Shown: piece by piece, positions 8,712 through 16,320 of the stretch | Layout: each line of letters opens with the position of its first letter | How positions within the stretch are numbered: position 1 is the stretch's first letter | Assembly (NCBI GenBank): GCA_020853575.1 | Contig: JADYYP010000021.1 | Coordinates: 100,690 to 164,689, forward strand | Length of the DNA stretch: 64,000 nt | DNA from: Planctomycetota bacterium | GTDB taxonomy: Bacteria > Planctomycetota > UBA1135 > GCA-002686595 | Direction: 5' to 3' | Program-made: the position numbers and the translations under genes | Notes under the pieces: generated by a model | Told to the model about the DNA's origin: nothing | What the model saw: only the letters and a program-made list of their open reading frames with translations | The model's database searches: none

Positions 8712-10475
8712 TCACTGGCGGTCGTAGCGCACGTTGACGCGCCTGCCGCGGATGGTCGTGCCGCGCAGCGCGCGGATGACTTGCTCGGCGGCGTCGGCGG
8801 GGACCTCGACCAGCGAGAAGCGATCGGCGATGCGGATCGGACCGATGGCGTTGCCCGGCAGTCCGGCCTCGTTGGCGATCGCTCCGACCAGGTCGCCCGG
8901 GCGCAGCGCATCGAAACGGCCGGCGCCGATGAACAGTCGCGCGGTTTCGGGGGTTTCACGGCGCTCGAAACGCTCACGTGCCTCGAAACGCGGCGCGCGT
9001 CCGTGCTCGAAGGGCGGCGCACCGCGTTGGGGAGCTCGCTCGCGTTGGCCCCAGCTCGGGCGCGACTCGTGGCGCGGCCGTTCCTGCGGTTGCGGCGCGT
9101 TGGGGATGTCCTGCTCGTCCTCGCGCGAGCCCGCTTCGGCATGGCTGGCCTGGTGCGCGAGCTTGACCGCGGCGGCGGCCACGTCCATCGGGTCGAACTC
9201 GCTCGACAGGGCCTCGGCGACGGCGCGGAAGCTGTCGAGCTCGCCGGCGACGATCGCCTCGTGCAATGCGGCGCGCGTCAGCTCCAGGCGACGATTGCGC
9301 AGATCGGTCACGGTCGGGATGGTGGCGACCTCGATCTTCTGCTTGGTGACCTGCTGGATGATGCGCAGCAGGCGGTGCTCGCGCGGCTCGACGAAGGTGA
9401 TCGCGACACCTTCGCGGCCAGCGCGTCCCGTGCGACCGATGCGGTGGACGTAGGTCTCGGCCTCGGTCGGAACGTCGTAGTTCACGACGTGGCTGACGTG
9501 CTCGATGTCCAGCCCGCGCGCCGCGACGTCGGTCGCGATCAGCAGATCCGAGGCGCCGCTGCGGAAGCGCTTCATCACGCGATCGCGTTGTTCTTGCTGG
9601 AATCCACCGTGCAGAGCCTCGGCGCGATAGCCGCGCGCGTTCATGGCCTCGGTCAGCTCGTCGACCTCCAGCCGCGTGCGGCAGAAGACGATCGCCGAGG
9701 TCGGCGTCTCCATGTCGAGCACTCGTCCCAGCGCCTGGTGCTTGTGGGCGCGCGGCACGACGTAGGCGGTCTGCTTGACGCGCGGCGTTTCGCCCGGAGT
9801 GGTGCTCTCGCGCGCGATCGAGATGCGCAGCGGATCCTTCAGGTGCTGCTCGGCGATGCCCAGGATGCGCGGCGACATGGTCGCCGAGAACAGCGCGGTC
9901 TGGTGCACGTCCGGCAAGCGCCCCAGGATCGACTCCAGGTCCTCGGCGAAGCCCATGTCGAGCATCTCGTCGGCCTCGTCGAGCACCACCGTGCCGACCT
10001 CGGCCAGATCGAGCGTGCCGCGCTCCAGGTGATCGAGCGCGCGGCCCGGCGTCGCGACCACGATCTCGACACCGCGCTCCAACGCGCGCAACTGCTGCCA
10101 GATCGACTGGCCGCCGTAGATCGGCAGCACCGAGACGTGTTGCTCGCGCCCGTACTTGTGGACCGCCTCGGCGACTTGCATGGCGAGCTCGCGCGTCGGC
10201 ACCAGCACCAGCGCTCGCGGGCGTCCGGGTCGCACGTCGCCGCCGGCCAAGCGTTGCAGGAGCGGCAAGGCAAAAGCCGCGGTCTTGCCGGTCCCAGTGG
10301 CTGCTTGTCCGAGGAGATCGCGACCGGCGAGCAAGGGCGGAATGGCCTCGCGCTGGATCGGCGTCGGCTCCTCGTACCCGAGCGCGGTCAATGTCGAAAG
10401 CAACTTCGGGTCGACCCCCAAGCTCGCGAAGCCCGTCACGGCCTCCGGCGTTTCCAAGACTTGTTCGTTCGTCAT
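8712..10475 (-). CDS. DEAD-box ATP-dependent RNA helicase
   Basis: Cytoplasmic RNA helicase that uses ATP to remodel RNA, by similarity to DeaD/CsdA-type enzymes acting in ribosome assembly and mRNA decay. The 587 residues contain the Q motif region (about 15-50), Walker A ATGTGKT (59-65), PTREL (93-97), DEAD (166-169), SAT (197-199) and motif VI HRIGRTGRAG (about 340-350). A low-complexity basic/acidic linker follows (about 440-505). The end is a DbpA-type RNA-binding domain (about 508-585, with a GRRVNVRYDR end). It stands alone, with 209 bases before the oxidoreductase operon and 99 after the SGNH gene. The C-terminal DbpA fold makes DeaD more likely than RhlE. Confidence 0.93.
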   Translation of the reverse strand: MTNEQVLETPEAVTGFASLGVDPKLLSTLTALGYEEPTPIQREAIPPLLAGRDLLGQAATGTGKTAAFALPLLQRLAGGDVRPGRPRALVLVPTRELAMQVAEAVHKYGREQHVSVLPIYGGQSIWQQLRALERGVEIVVATPGRALDHLERGTLDLAEVGTVVLDEADEMLDMGFAEDLESILGRLPDVHQTALFSATMSPRILGIAEQHLKDPLRISIARESTTPGETPRVKQTAYVVPRAHKHQALGRVLDMETPTSAIVFCRTRLEVDELTEAMNARGYRAEALHGGFQQEQRDRVMKRFRSGASDLLIATDVAARGLDIEHVSHVVNYDVPTEAETYVHRIGRTGRAGREGVAITFVEPREHRLLRIIQQVTKQKIEVATIPTVTDLRNRRLELTRAALHEAIVAGELDSFRAVAEALSSEFDPMDVAAAAVKLAHQASHAEAGSREDEQDIPNAPQPQERPRHESRPSWGQRERAPQRGAPPFEHGRAPRFEARERFERRETPETARLFIGAGRFDALRPGDLVGAIANEAGLPGNAIGPIRIADRFSLVEVPADAAEQVIRALRGTTIRGRRVNVRYDRQ

Positions 10476-10574
10476 CGAACCGGACAGTCTCGCACGCCGA
10501 GCGGTTTCCGGCCAGTGGTCGCAGCGCCGTGAGCTCGAGCACTTCCCCGGCAGGCTATCCGGGCGTGATGCGGC

Positions 10575-11870
10575 TCACTCGTCGCGCGCGCCAGGTGTGC
10601 GCGGCGCAGGCGGCGGAGCTGCGCCGGGGCGCACGCGCTCGAGTGGCAGTGGCGCGACGCGGGCCAAGACCGGCGCGAGCTCGCGCGCGACCGCCGCGTG
10701 CCCCGCTGGCGCCAGGTGGAAGTCGCTCCGCCAGTACAGCTTGCCTTGGGCCCGGCGCAGCGGCTCGCGCAGGTCGAGCACCTCGACGCCGGTTTGCCGC
10801 AGGAACGCAAAATAGCTTTGCGCCATGGAGTCGAGCGCCCGGCAATCCTCGCGGCGCAGCTCGAGCACCCGGCACATGTCGGCGAACGTGTCCGCGCGTT
10901 CGTCCCATTGCAGGTCGGTTTGCGCCGGCAGATAGACGAACACCGGCCGGATCGAGCGCCGCAGGCAGGTGACCACGATTTCCGTCGTCACGTCGCGCGC
11001 GCTCTGCAGGGCACAGTCGATTTGCGCTGGATCGAGCGCGAATTGCAGGTGGGCCAGGAATGCTTGCGACATCGCGTCCATCGAGAGCGCGTTGCCGGGC
11101 TCGGCGCGCGCCTCCAACGCCGCGAGATCGCCGCGAGGCGTGCCGTGGAATGCGTGGTGGTAGCCCAGGACCTCGACGAAATCGTTGCCACCGTAGACCG
11201 TGATCACGGCGACGTCGGGCTCGAGTGTCGCGAAGCGCTCGAGAGCGCCGAGGTAATTCCAAAAGGTGAATCCGGGCACTCCGGAATTGAGCACTTCGAT
11301 CCGCGCGCCGGGGTTGGCGGCGCCGAGCGCGAGCTCCAGCAGGTGCGGATAGGCCTCGGCGTTGTTGCAATAGCCTGCGGTGTGCGAGTCTCCGATGACC
11401 AGCACGCGCAGCTCGGGTCGGCCGGCGAGCACCTCGGCATCGTTGCGCAATCCGAGCGCGTTGGTCTTCAGTCGATAGCGGCCGTCGGGATGCTCGGGGA
11501 AGTTCTTGTTGCGATCGAGCGCGCCGCGGAAGGCCGAGCCGGAGAACTCGTTCGGAACCACGGCCGCAGCGCGGTCCGTGCTGCCTTCGTCGCGCCATGG
11601 GCCGCGCACGAACGTCGACGGCGGGAAGCGCGGATTGAGCGCTTGGAGCGCGGGGATGCCGGACTCGGCGCCGGCGTCCGCACCCCGACTGGGGCACGGC
11701 GTCGACGCGGGACCGGAACTCGAACCCGCGCGGCTCGGCGCCGGGGTCTCGATCTGCAGATCGATCGAGGTCTCACGCGAACGCCAGCGGAGCGCCAGCG
11801 CGCACACGGCAAGGGCTACCGCCGCCCCATAGAGCGCCGCCAGAGTCCGCGCACTCTTGCTCGAGTTCAT
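10575..11870 (-). CDS. membrane-anchored SGNH/GDSL-type hydrolase
   Basis: Predicted extracytoplasmic esterase or acetyl-handling enzyme of the SGNH superfamily, substrate unknown. Seen in 431 residues: a single N-terminal membrane segment (about 10-28), a Pro/Ser-rich linker, then VIGDSHTAG with the nucleophile Ser162, a block with an oxyanion Gly (NSGVPGF), GGND (the Asn block) and DFHLAPAGH near residues 383-391 supplying the Asp/His pair. The topology and motif order resemble the AlgJ/AlgX-like SGNH proteins that modify exopolysaccharide, and a second such protein occurs at 41695-43377. It ends in a Pro/Arg-rich tail without a known domain. Confidence 0.8.
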   Translation of the reverse strand: MNSSKSARTLAALYGAAVALAVCALALRWRSRETSIDLQIETPAPSRAGSSSGPASTPCPSRGADAGAESGIPALQALNPRFPPSTFVRGPWRDEGSTDRAAAVVPNEFSGSAFRGALDRNKNFPEHPDGRYRLKTNALGLRNDAEVLAGRPELRVLVIGDSHTAGYCNNAEAYPHLLELALGAANPGARIEVLNSGVPGFTFWNYLGALERFATLEPDVAVITVYGGNDFVEVLGYHHAFHGTPRGDLAALEARAEPGNALSMDAMSQAFLAHLQFALDPAQIDCALQSARDVTTEIVVTCLRRSIRPVFVYLPAQTDLQWDERADTFADMCRVLELRREDCRALDSMAQSYFAFLRQTGVEVLDLREPLRRAQGKLYWRSDFHLAPAGHAAVARELAPVLARVAPLPLERVRPGAAPPPAPRTPGARDE

Positions 11871-11932
11871 TGCTTCACTCCGGGCATTCGGATGAGCCTA
11901 CTCGAACTCGACTGCACGCCGCGTTGGCGCGC

Positions 11933-12017
11933 TGGTGCGGAAGAGGGGACTCGAACCCCTACGCCTTGCGGCACAAGATCCTAAGTCTTGCGCGTCTGCC
12001 AATTTCGCCACTTCCGC
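11933..12017 (-). tRNA. tRNA-Leu(UAG) with encoded CCA
   Basis: Reading the minus strand, the acceptor arm GCGGAAG pairs with CTTCCGC, the discriminator is A, and a genomically encoded CCA follows (11933-11935). The anticodon stem CAAGA/TCTTG closes the loop CTTAGGA, giving anticodon UAG (reads CUA/CUG-type Leu codons). A variable arm of the long class II type and a TTCGAGT T-loop are visible. It lies between two minus-strand genes, 62 bases after the SGNH start. Confidence 0.96.
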
Positions 12018-12045
12018 GTCGTGCGTCACAGCGGCGCGCTCGCCG

Positions 12046-12630
12046 CTATTTCTTCTTCTTGAACTTGTACTGGATCTCCATCCAGGGCGTGCGCTTGCCG
12101 TCGTCCTCGAGGATCGTCACCGTCGTCGTGCGCTCGTTCTTCTTGCCGAATGTCCACACGTATTCGAACTTCGAGCGTTTGTCGACATAACGCATGTCCG
12201 GCCCGTCGCCGACGAACGTCACGGTCTTCGAGTCCTTGTTGAAGGCGGCTTCGAGCTTGCTCCAGGACGCGCCGCTCTTGTCGGCGAAGACCGCGTTGTA
12301 TTTCGACATCTTCGGGTCGAACCCGATCAGCGCGCGGCTCGAGTAGCCGTTTTCCTTGTCGCCTGCGTCGAGCTCGAACGTCGTGAACAGCCCGCCGCAC
12401 GAGCTGCGCACGATCTCCTGGCCCGAGTAGCTGAAGGCCGGCTGGTCCGCGCTGCGTGTCAGCTTGATGTCCGCGTCCCAGATGCCCTCGAGCGACTTCA
12501 AGAACTCGTGTTGCTCGACCGGCTTGGCCCAGTTCATCACCGGGATCGAGAGGTTGTTGCCCTGCAGGGCGAAGGCTCCAACGGCCAGTGCACCGGTGGC
12601 GACGAGGGCGAAAGCGACAGCGCGTTGCAT
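12046..12630 (-). CDS. exported DUF1579-like protein
   Basis: Small exported protein of unknown function. The ATG at 12630 begins a typical signal peptide (MQRAVAFALVATGALAVGAFA). The mature part of about 170 residues starts with an EHEFLKSLEG-W pattern near residue 45, then a GGLFTTFELD strand, an IGFDP segment and an N-x-T-FVGDGPDM segment; together these look like the DUF1579 beta-barrel family. The protein ends in a Lys-rich tail. It is transcribed toward the tRNA-Leu gene, 28 bases away. The family call is by motif impression and should be treated as probable, not certain. Confidence 0.7.
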   Translation of the reverse strand: MQRAVAFALVATGALAVGAFALQGNNLSIPVMNWAKPVEQHEFLKSLEGIWDADIKLTRSADQPAFSYSGQEIVRSSCGGLFTTFELDAGDKENGYSSRALIGFDPKMSKYNAVFADKSGASWSKLEAAFNKDSKTVTFVGDGPDMRYVDKRSKFEYVWTFGKKNERTTTVTILEDDGKRTPWMEIQYKFKKKK

Positions 12631-12686
12631 CGTGAGCAGCTCCGATTCCGAATCCGTGCGAGCACCGCTCCGGTCGCCCGCGGCCC

Positions 12687-13118
12687 TCAACCTAGCAGGC
12701 GCGCCGCCGCTGTGCGCCGGGCCCGAGTGACTTCGGTGTTGAGGGCCTCCAGTCCGCGCTCGAACTCCGCGCGCTCGGCGCTCGAGTACGCGTTGCGGTC
12801 GAAACCGTGTGCGCGCCGGAAGGCCTTGAGGAAGTGATTGCGGTCGCGGTCGAGCGCGTCCTGGAGCTCGACCCATTCGCGCAGCGTGTCGCGGATCCGC
12901 GCGCGGTTGGCGTCGGGCCCAAATAACTCGCCGTAGAGCTCGGCGCCGCGCGGCGAAAGCTCGAGTACCACGGCGGCGCCTGCCCCCAAGCCGCAGCTAC
13001 CCACGGACCCCGCGGCCGGCTGGCGCAGGGCGACACCGGCGGCCTGGGCGGCGCGCGACTGGTACACCGCCTCCTGGAGCAGTTCTTCCGCTCGGCGCAG
13101 CCGCAGGCTGGGCTCCAT
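12687..13118 (-). CDS. hypothetical helical protein
   Basis: A 143-residue soluble protein I do not recognise. Most of it is predicted alpha-helical and rich in Arg/Glu/Ala. A Gly/Ala-rich stretch around residues 35-50 (GSCGLGAGAAVVLELSP) could be a turn or short hydrophobic segment. The start at 13118 lies six bases after the stop of the bacilliredoxin gene (13125), and the two are likely co-transcribed. Codon-position GC bias is consistent with a real gene, and no competing frame is convincing. Confidence 0.6.
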   Translation of the reverse strand: MEPSLRLRRAEELLQEAVYQSRAAQAAGVALRQPAAGSVGSCGLGAGAAVVLELSPRGAELYGELFGPDANRARIRDTLREWVELQDALDRDRNHFLKAFRRAHGFDRNAYSSAERAEFERGLEALNTEVTRARRTAAARLLG

Positions 13119-13124
13119 CGCCGC

Positions 13125-13538
13125 CTAGCAGTGCTGCTCGAAAGCCGTCGAGAGCAGCTTGGCGAGGTTGGCCGGGTCCTGGCCTTCGATGTCGTGGCGC
13201 TGGATCATCGTCACCAGCTTGCCGTCCTTCATCAGCGCGATCTGCGGCGAGCTCGGCCGGTACGGCGCCCAGTAGGAGCGCGCCTTCTCGGTCGCCTCGC
13301 GCTCCATGCCTGCGAACACGGTGTACAGGTTGGCGGGCTTCTTCTGGGCGAGTTGCAGCGCCATGCGCAGCCCCGGTCGCGCACCGCCGGCGGCGCAGCC
13401 GCAAACCGAGTTGACGAACACCAGCGCGGTGCCCGGCTGCTTCATCGCCGCCTCGACGTCGGCGGGCGTCTTGAGCTCCTTGACACCCAGGCGGGTCACC
13501 TCATCGCGCATCGGTTGGACGAGTTCGGGATCGTACAT
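13125..13538 (-). CDS. BrxA/BrxB-family bacilliredoxin
   Basis: Cytoplasmic thioredoxin-like protein of the bacilliredoxin family (YphP/YqiW-like). In Firmicutes these remove bacillithiol from oxidised proteins; here the low-molecular-weight thiol is unknown. The 137-residue form starting at ATG 13538 (MYDPELVQPMRDEV) matches the family's usual N-terminus. The key CGC motif is present (NSVCGCAAGGARPG, C46 and C48), followed by the conserved YTVFAGMERE-T and RPSSPQIALMKDG segments. A longer GTG start at 13628 would add 30 residues without family resemblance. The next gene (12687-13118) follows after six bases. Confidence 0.85.
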   Translation of the reverse strand: MYDPELVQPMRDEVTRLGVKELKTPADVEAAMKQPGTALVFVNSVCGCAAGGARPGLRMALQLAQKKPANLYTVFAGMEREATEKARSYWAPYRPSSPQIALMKDGKLVTMIQRHDIEGQDPANLAKLLSTAFEQHC

Positions 13539-13670
13539 GGCAGGCTTGTCTCGCGGGTTCGCTGGAACGGTGGGGATCTGGACCGCCGAGGAGTCTACCG
13601 CGCGCGGGAGGTTTTGCTCCAGTGGCACCGAGAGCGCGCTCGCGGCCGCCCGCCGCGCACGCTCGGGCCC

Positions 13671-14018
13671 TCACTCCGCGCTCTCGCCTTGGGGCCAGAG
13701 CTCGTCGCGGCGCAGCTCGACCTCGTCGAGGACGCGCCGCAACGTGGCCTGCTCGCCGGAGAGGAAGATCGAGTCGAAGTTGAGTTGGCACACCGCGCAC
13801 ACCGGGCGCGCGCCGCGGTAGCTCATCACGTCGACGCGCGGCGCCAGGACCACGTCCTCGAGGCCGTAGCGCGCGGCGTCGATCGGCGTCCCGTCCTCGT
13901 TGAACCCGAAGAAGCGCTTGACCTCGGCCGCGGTCCGGCGGCACAGGTAGCAGCGGTCCTCCTGACCCGAACGGTCGAGGGCCTCGAAGTACTCCTGGAA
14001 GCGTTGCTCGATGGCCAT
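13671..14018 (-). CDS. hypothetical protein with two CxxC pairs
   Basis: A 115-residue soluble protein of unknown function. CYLCRR near residue 27 and CAVCQL near residue 80 form two CxxC pairs about 50 residues apart, suggesting one split zinc site. Between them is a hydrophilic segment with FGFNEDGTPID; the C-terminus is acidic. The ATG at 14018 lies four bases after the stop of the AAA ATPase gene (14023), so the two are probably translated from one message. An upstream start at 14048 would overlap that gene by 26 bases and is less likely. Confidence 0.62.
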   Translation of the reverse strand: MAIEQRFQEYFEALDRSGQEDRCYLCRRTAAEVKRFFGFNEDGTPIDAARYGLEDVVLAPRVDVMSYRGARPVCAVCQLNFDSIFLSGEQATLRRVLDEVELRRDELWPQGESAE

Positions 14019-14022
14019 GCGT

Positions 14023-15420
14023 TCAGATGAGTTCGTCTTCCGGGACACGTTCGACCTCCAGAGGCCGCTCGGGGCGCTCGGTCAACCCATAGGTGAGCTT
14101 GATCAACCGGTTTCCCAAGGTCGAGCGCAAGGCCTCGAGCTCCTTCTCGAGCGTTGCCGTCGAAAGTGGGCCGTCGGGCAGGACGATCGCGGCCACGCCA
14201 TCGCCGCCAGCGGTGCGGGCCACGGCGCGCACCAAGCGGCCGGGGTGACGCGCGACCTCGGGTAGCTCGTCACCGACCAACTCGGCCGCCTCGCGCCGCA
14301 GATGGTCGAGCACGAAGTCGACGCGCGCCTCGTCGTACAGGCGCGGCAAGTCGGGCTCGATGAACTGCTCCATCACCTTCACGCCGCGGCCTGCGTGGAT
14401 CAGCGAGAGATGCGGCTGGAGGTGACGGAAATGGAACTGCAGGAAGCGATCGGCGATGCGGTAGGTGCCGCGGCGTGAGCGCAGCGGATCGGGATCGGTC
14501 AGCGGCACCTCGCGCTCGACCAGGCGCAGCTCGCGCAGCGTGTGCAGGTACTTGTTGGCGGTGGTCGAGTCGACGCCGACCTCGAGCGCGATGTCGTTGA
14601 GCTTCTGCGCGCCCCGGGCGACGGCCGCGAGCAGCGAGTTGTAGGTCGCCGGGTTGGAGAGCTCGGAACGCAGCAGGAACTGCACTTCGTCGAACAGGAA
14701 GCCCTCCGGCCGCAGCACGTCGCGCAGCAGGTTCTCGCGCAGTGTGCGCGCGTCGTCGAAGCGCTGCAGATAGGCCGGCATGCCGCCGAGGATCGCGTAG
14801 GCGAGCACGCGCTCGTGCAGCGACCAGCGCGCGAAGAACGACAGCGTCTCCCGCGGAGCGATCTGCTCGAGCCTGCGCTGCGCGGTGCGCCGCCCGAACA
14901 GCGGCGAGCGCTCGGCGAGCACTTCCTTCTCCATGAACGAGACCTGGCTGCCGCACAGCACGAGCATCAGCGAGCTGTGCTTGCCGCGCGTGTCCCAGAA
15001 GCGCTGGAGCTGCGACGGCACGCTGGAGTTGGCCTCGCACAGGTAGGGGAATTCATCGAGCACCACCACCAGGCGCTCCGAGCCGGCGCGCTCGGCGAGG
15101 AAGCCCAGCGCGGCGCACCAGTCGGGGAACTCGATATCGCCCGCCAGGCTGTCGCCGAGCTCTTCCGCGATCGAGTGCCGAAAGCTCTTCAGGTTGTCGC
15201 GGTCGCGCACCTGCGCGGCGAGGAAATAGACCGCCTTGCGCCCCGAGCAGAACTGCTGCAGGAGCTCGGTCTTGCCCACCCGGCGGCGGCCGTAGAGCAC
15301 GAACATCTCGGGGCGCCCGGACTCGGCCAGCTCCTGGAGAAACGCGAGCTCGCGAGCCCGCCCCAGGAAGCGCCCAGGGGTGGAAACGGCCTTGCTGACC
15401 TTGGGAGAGGGGGTGGACAT
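14023..15420 (-). CDS. archaeal-type AAA ATPase (ATP-binding protein, DUF234-like)
   Basis: A 465-residue P-loop ATPase of the group common in archaea and scattered in bacteria, function not established. Seen: an FLGRARELAFLQEL lead, Walker A GRRRVGKT (44-51), Walker B LVVVLDEFPYL (D122, E123), a CGSQVSFM sensor, and a winged-helix-like segment (about residues 285-335) with GVDSTTANKYLHTL. The C-terminal domain (about 340-465) lacks the clear E-x-D/E-x-K nuclease-like motif often seen in this family. The ATG at 15420 gives the normal family N-terminus. Upstream is a conspicuous AT-rich palindromic region with a TATAAT box. Related genes often occur as toxin-like or mobile accessory ATPases; here no partner other than the small CxxC protein is visible. 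Confidence 0.82.
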   Translation of the reverse strand: MSTPSPKVSKAVSTPGRFLGRARELAFLQELAESGRPEMFVLYGRRRVGKTELLQQFCSGRKAVYFLAAQVRDRDNLKSFRHSIAEELGDSLAGDIEFPDWCAALGFLAERAGSERLVVVLDEFPYLCEANSSVPSQLQRFWDTRGKHSSLMLVLCGSQVSFMEKEVLAERSPLFGRRTAQRRLEQIAPRETLSFFARWSLHERVLAYAILGGMPAYLQRFDDARTLRENLLRDVLRPEGFLFDEVQFLLRSELSNPATYNSLLAAVARGAQKLNDIALEVGVDSTTANKYLHTLRELRLVEREVPLTDPDPLRSRRGTYRIADRFLQFHFRHLQPHLSLIHAGRGVKVMEQFIEPDLPRLYDEARVDFVLDHLRREAAELVGDELPEVARHPGRLVRAVARTAGGDGVAAIVLPDGPLSTATLEKELEALRSTLGNRLIKLTYGLTERPERPLEVERVPEDELI

Positions 15421-15428
15421 GCTTGGAT

Positions 15429-15463
15429 GATATCTCGCAGTATTATACTGTCGAGTATATATC
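15429..15463 (-). promoter_or_regulatory. AT-rich promoter with overlapping palindromic half-sites
   Basis: A very AT-rich island in GC-rich DNA, directly upstream of the ATPase ATG at 15420. On the minus strand it holds a perfect TATAAT (-10-like, 15442-15447). Overlapping it are a 13-bp perfect palindrome (CAGTATTATACTG, 15438-15450) and TATACT-GTCG-AGTATA (15444-15459), so three AGTAT/ATACT half-sites alternate in orientation. Outer ATATCTCG/CGAG-TATAT pairs extend the symmetry. No good -35 is visible at normal spacing. This is what an autoregulated or tightly repressed promoter would look like; the winged-helix segment of the ATPase is one candidate binder. Confidence 0.6.
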
Positions 15464-15628
15464 GGCGGATCGGGGGCCAAAGGCAAGGCCGACGGAGTGG
15501 GCGACCGAGTGGCTGTCTGACTCCGAACCGTGATGGATGCGGGGAGCTGAGGCTGGCGAGCGGCGCTCACCGCCGCTGGAGCTGCGCGTCGGAGCCCCTT
15601 GGCTCGTCAGGTAGCTTTTCCGAGGTCC

Positions 15629-16114
15629 GTGCAGCGGCCTCCCACACTCTCGACGGCGCGCTTGCGCATGGTCGCGTTGCACTCGCGGCAGGGCGCCGAG
15701 CTCGTGAACGCCGGAGGGGGTGCGACCTCGGTCGGGGCGTCGCCGGAGTGCGCGTGGGCGACGGCCGCGACGCCCGCGCTCGAACCCGAGGCATATGCGT
15801 GGGACATGCTGCTCTGCGATTCCTCGACCCCACCGACCTCGATCGGCCGCGTGCGCTTGGCTCCGACGGGGCGCGGCGGTGAGCTCGAGCTGTGGTGCTC
15901 GGTGCTCGCCTCGCACCAACGCCGCGGATTGGCCTCGGAGGCCTGTCGCGCGGTCATCGTGTGGGCCAGCCGCGATGCGCGCCTCGACCGGATCGTCGCC
16001 CGCCTTCCCGAGGGACCCGAGCTCCCGACGAAGGGCCTCGAGCGGCTGGGGTTTTCGCCTGGTGGGGCCCCGGGTGCCGACGGAGGAATTCGTTTCGCGC
16101 TCGAGCTGGGGTGA
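15629..16114 (+). CDS. GNAT-family N-acetyltransferase
   Basis: Probable acetyltransferase using acetyl-CoA on an unknown small molecule or peptide. Seen: an N-terminal LSTARLRM segment, a typical first strand of RimJ/RimL-like members; a central strand RGGELELWCSV; the acetyl-CoA loop region QRRGLASEACRAV (motif A, with R-R-G-x-A in place of the canonical Q/RxxGxG/A); and a C-terminal LERLGFSPGG (motif B). The start is uncertain: GTG at 15629 gives 161 residues and keeps the first strand, TTG at 15599 would add ten residues, and ATG at 15668 would cut the first strand. It is divergent from the ATPase gene and convergent with the rRNA methyltransferase. Confidence 0.75.
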   Translation: MQRPPTLSTARLRMVALHSRQGAELVNAGGGATSVGASPECAWATAATPALEPEAYAWDMLLCDSSTPPTSIGRVRLAPTGRGGELELWCSVLASHQRRGLASEACRAVIVWASRDARLDRIVARLPEGPELPTKGLERLGFSPGGAPGADGGIRFALELG

Positions 16115-16149
16115 GCCGCGAGGTTGAGCGGTGCGCCGAGCTCACGCGC

Positions 16150-16181
16150 GGCCGGCGCGCGAAAAACTCGATTTTTCGGCC
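16150..16181. terminator. possible bidirectional terminator between convergent genes
   Basis: CGAAAAA (16160-16166), a five-base loop and TTTTTCG (16172-16178) form an A/T-tract hairpin, with outer GGCCG/CGGCC able to pair as well. It lies between the end of the acetyltransferase gene (16114) and the end of the methyltransferase gene (16321). Either strand gives a stem followed by pyrimidine-rich sequence, but the classical GC stem plus T-tract is imperfect. Confidence 0.4.
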
Positions 16182-16320
16182 ACGAATCGACGCCCGCGAC
16201 ATCAATCGATGCACTGAGGGATCGCTCCGGCCGGCCGCAGCTCTCGAGGCGGTCGGTCGGGGCCTCTTCCTTCCGCAACCGGACGTCCGCGCGGACGACA
16301 GCGAATCGGCGACAAGGCAG

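Noticed and set aside
12018..12045. A second tRNA beside tRNA-Leu
   Set aside because: Only 28 bases lie between the tRNA and the next stop codon, with no cloverleaf arms.
15599..15628. TTG start for the acetyltransferase
   Set aside because: It adds ten residues without family resemblance; GTG 15629 keeps the complete first strand.
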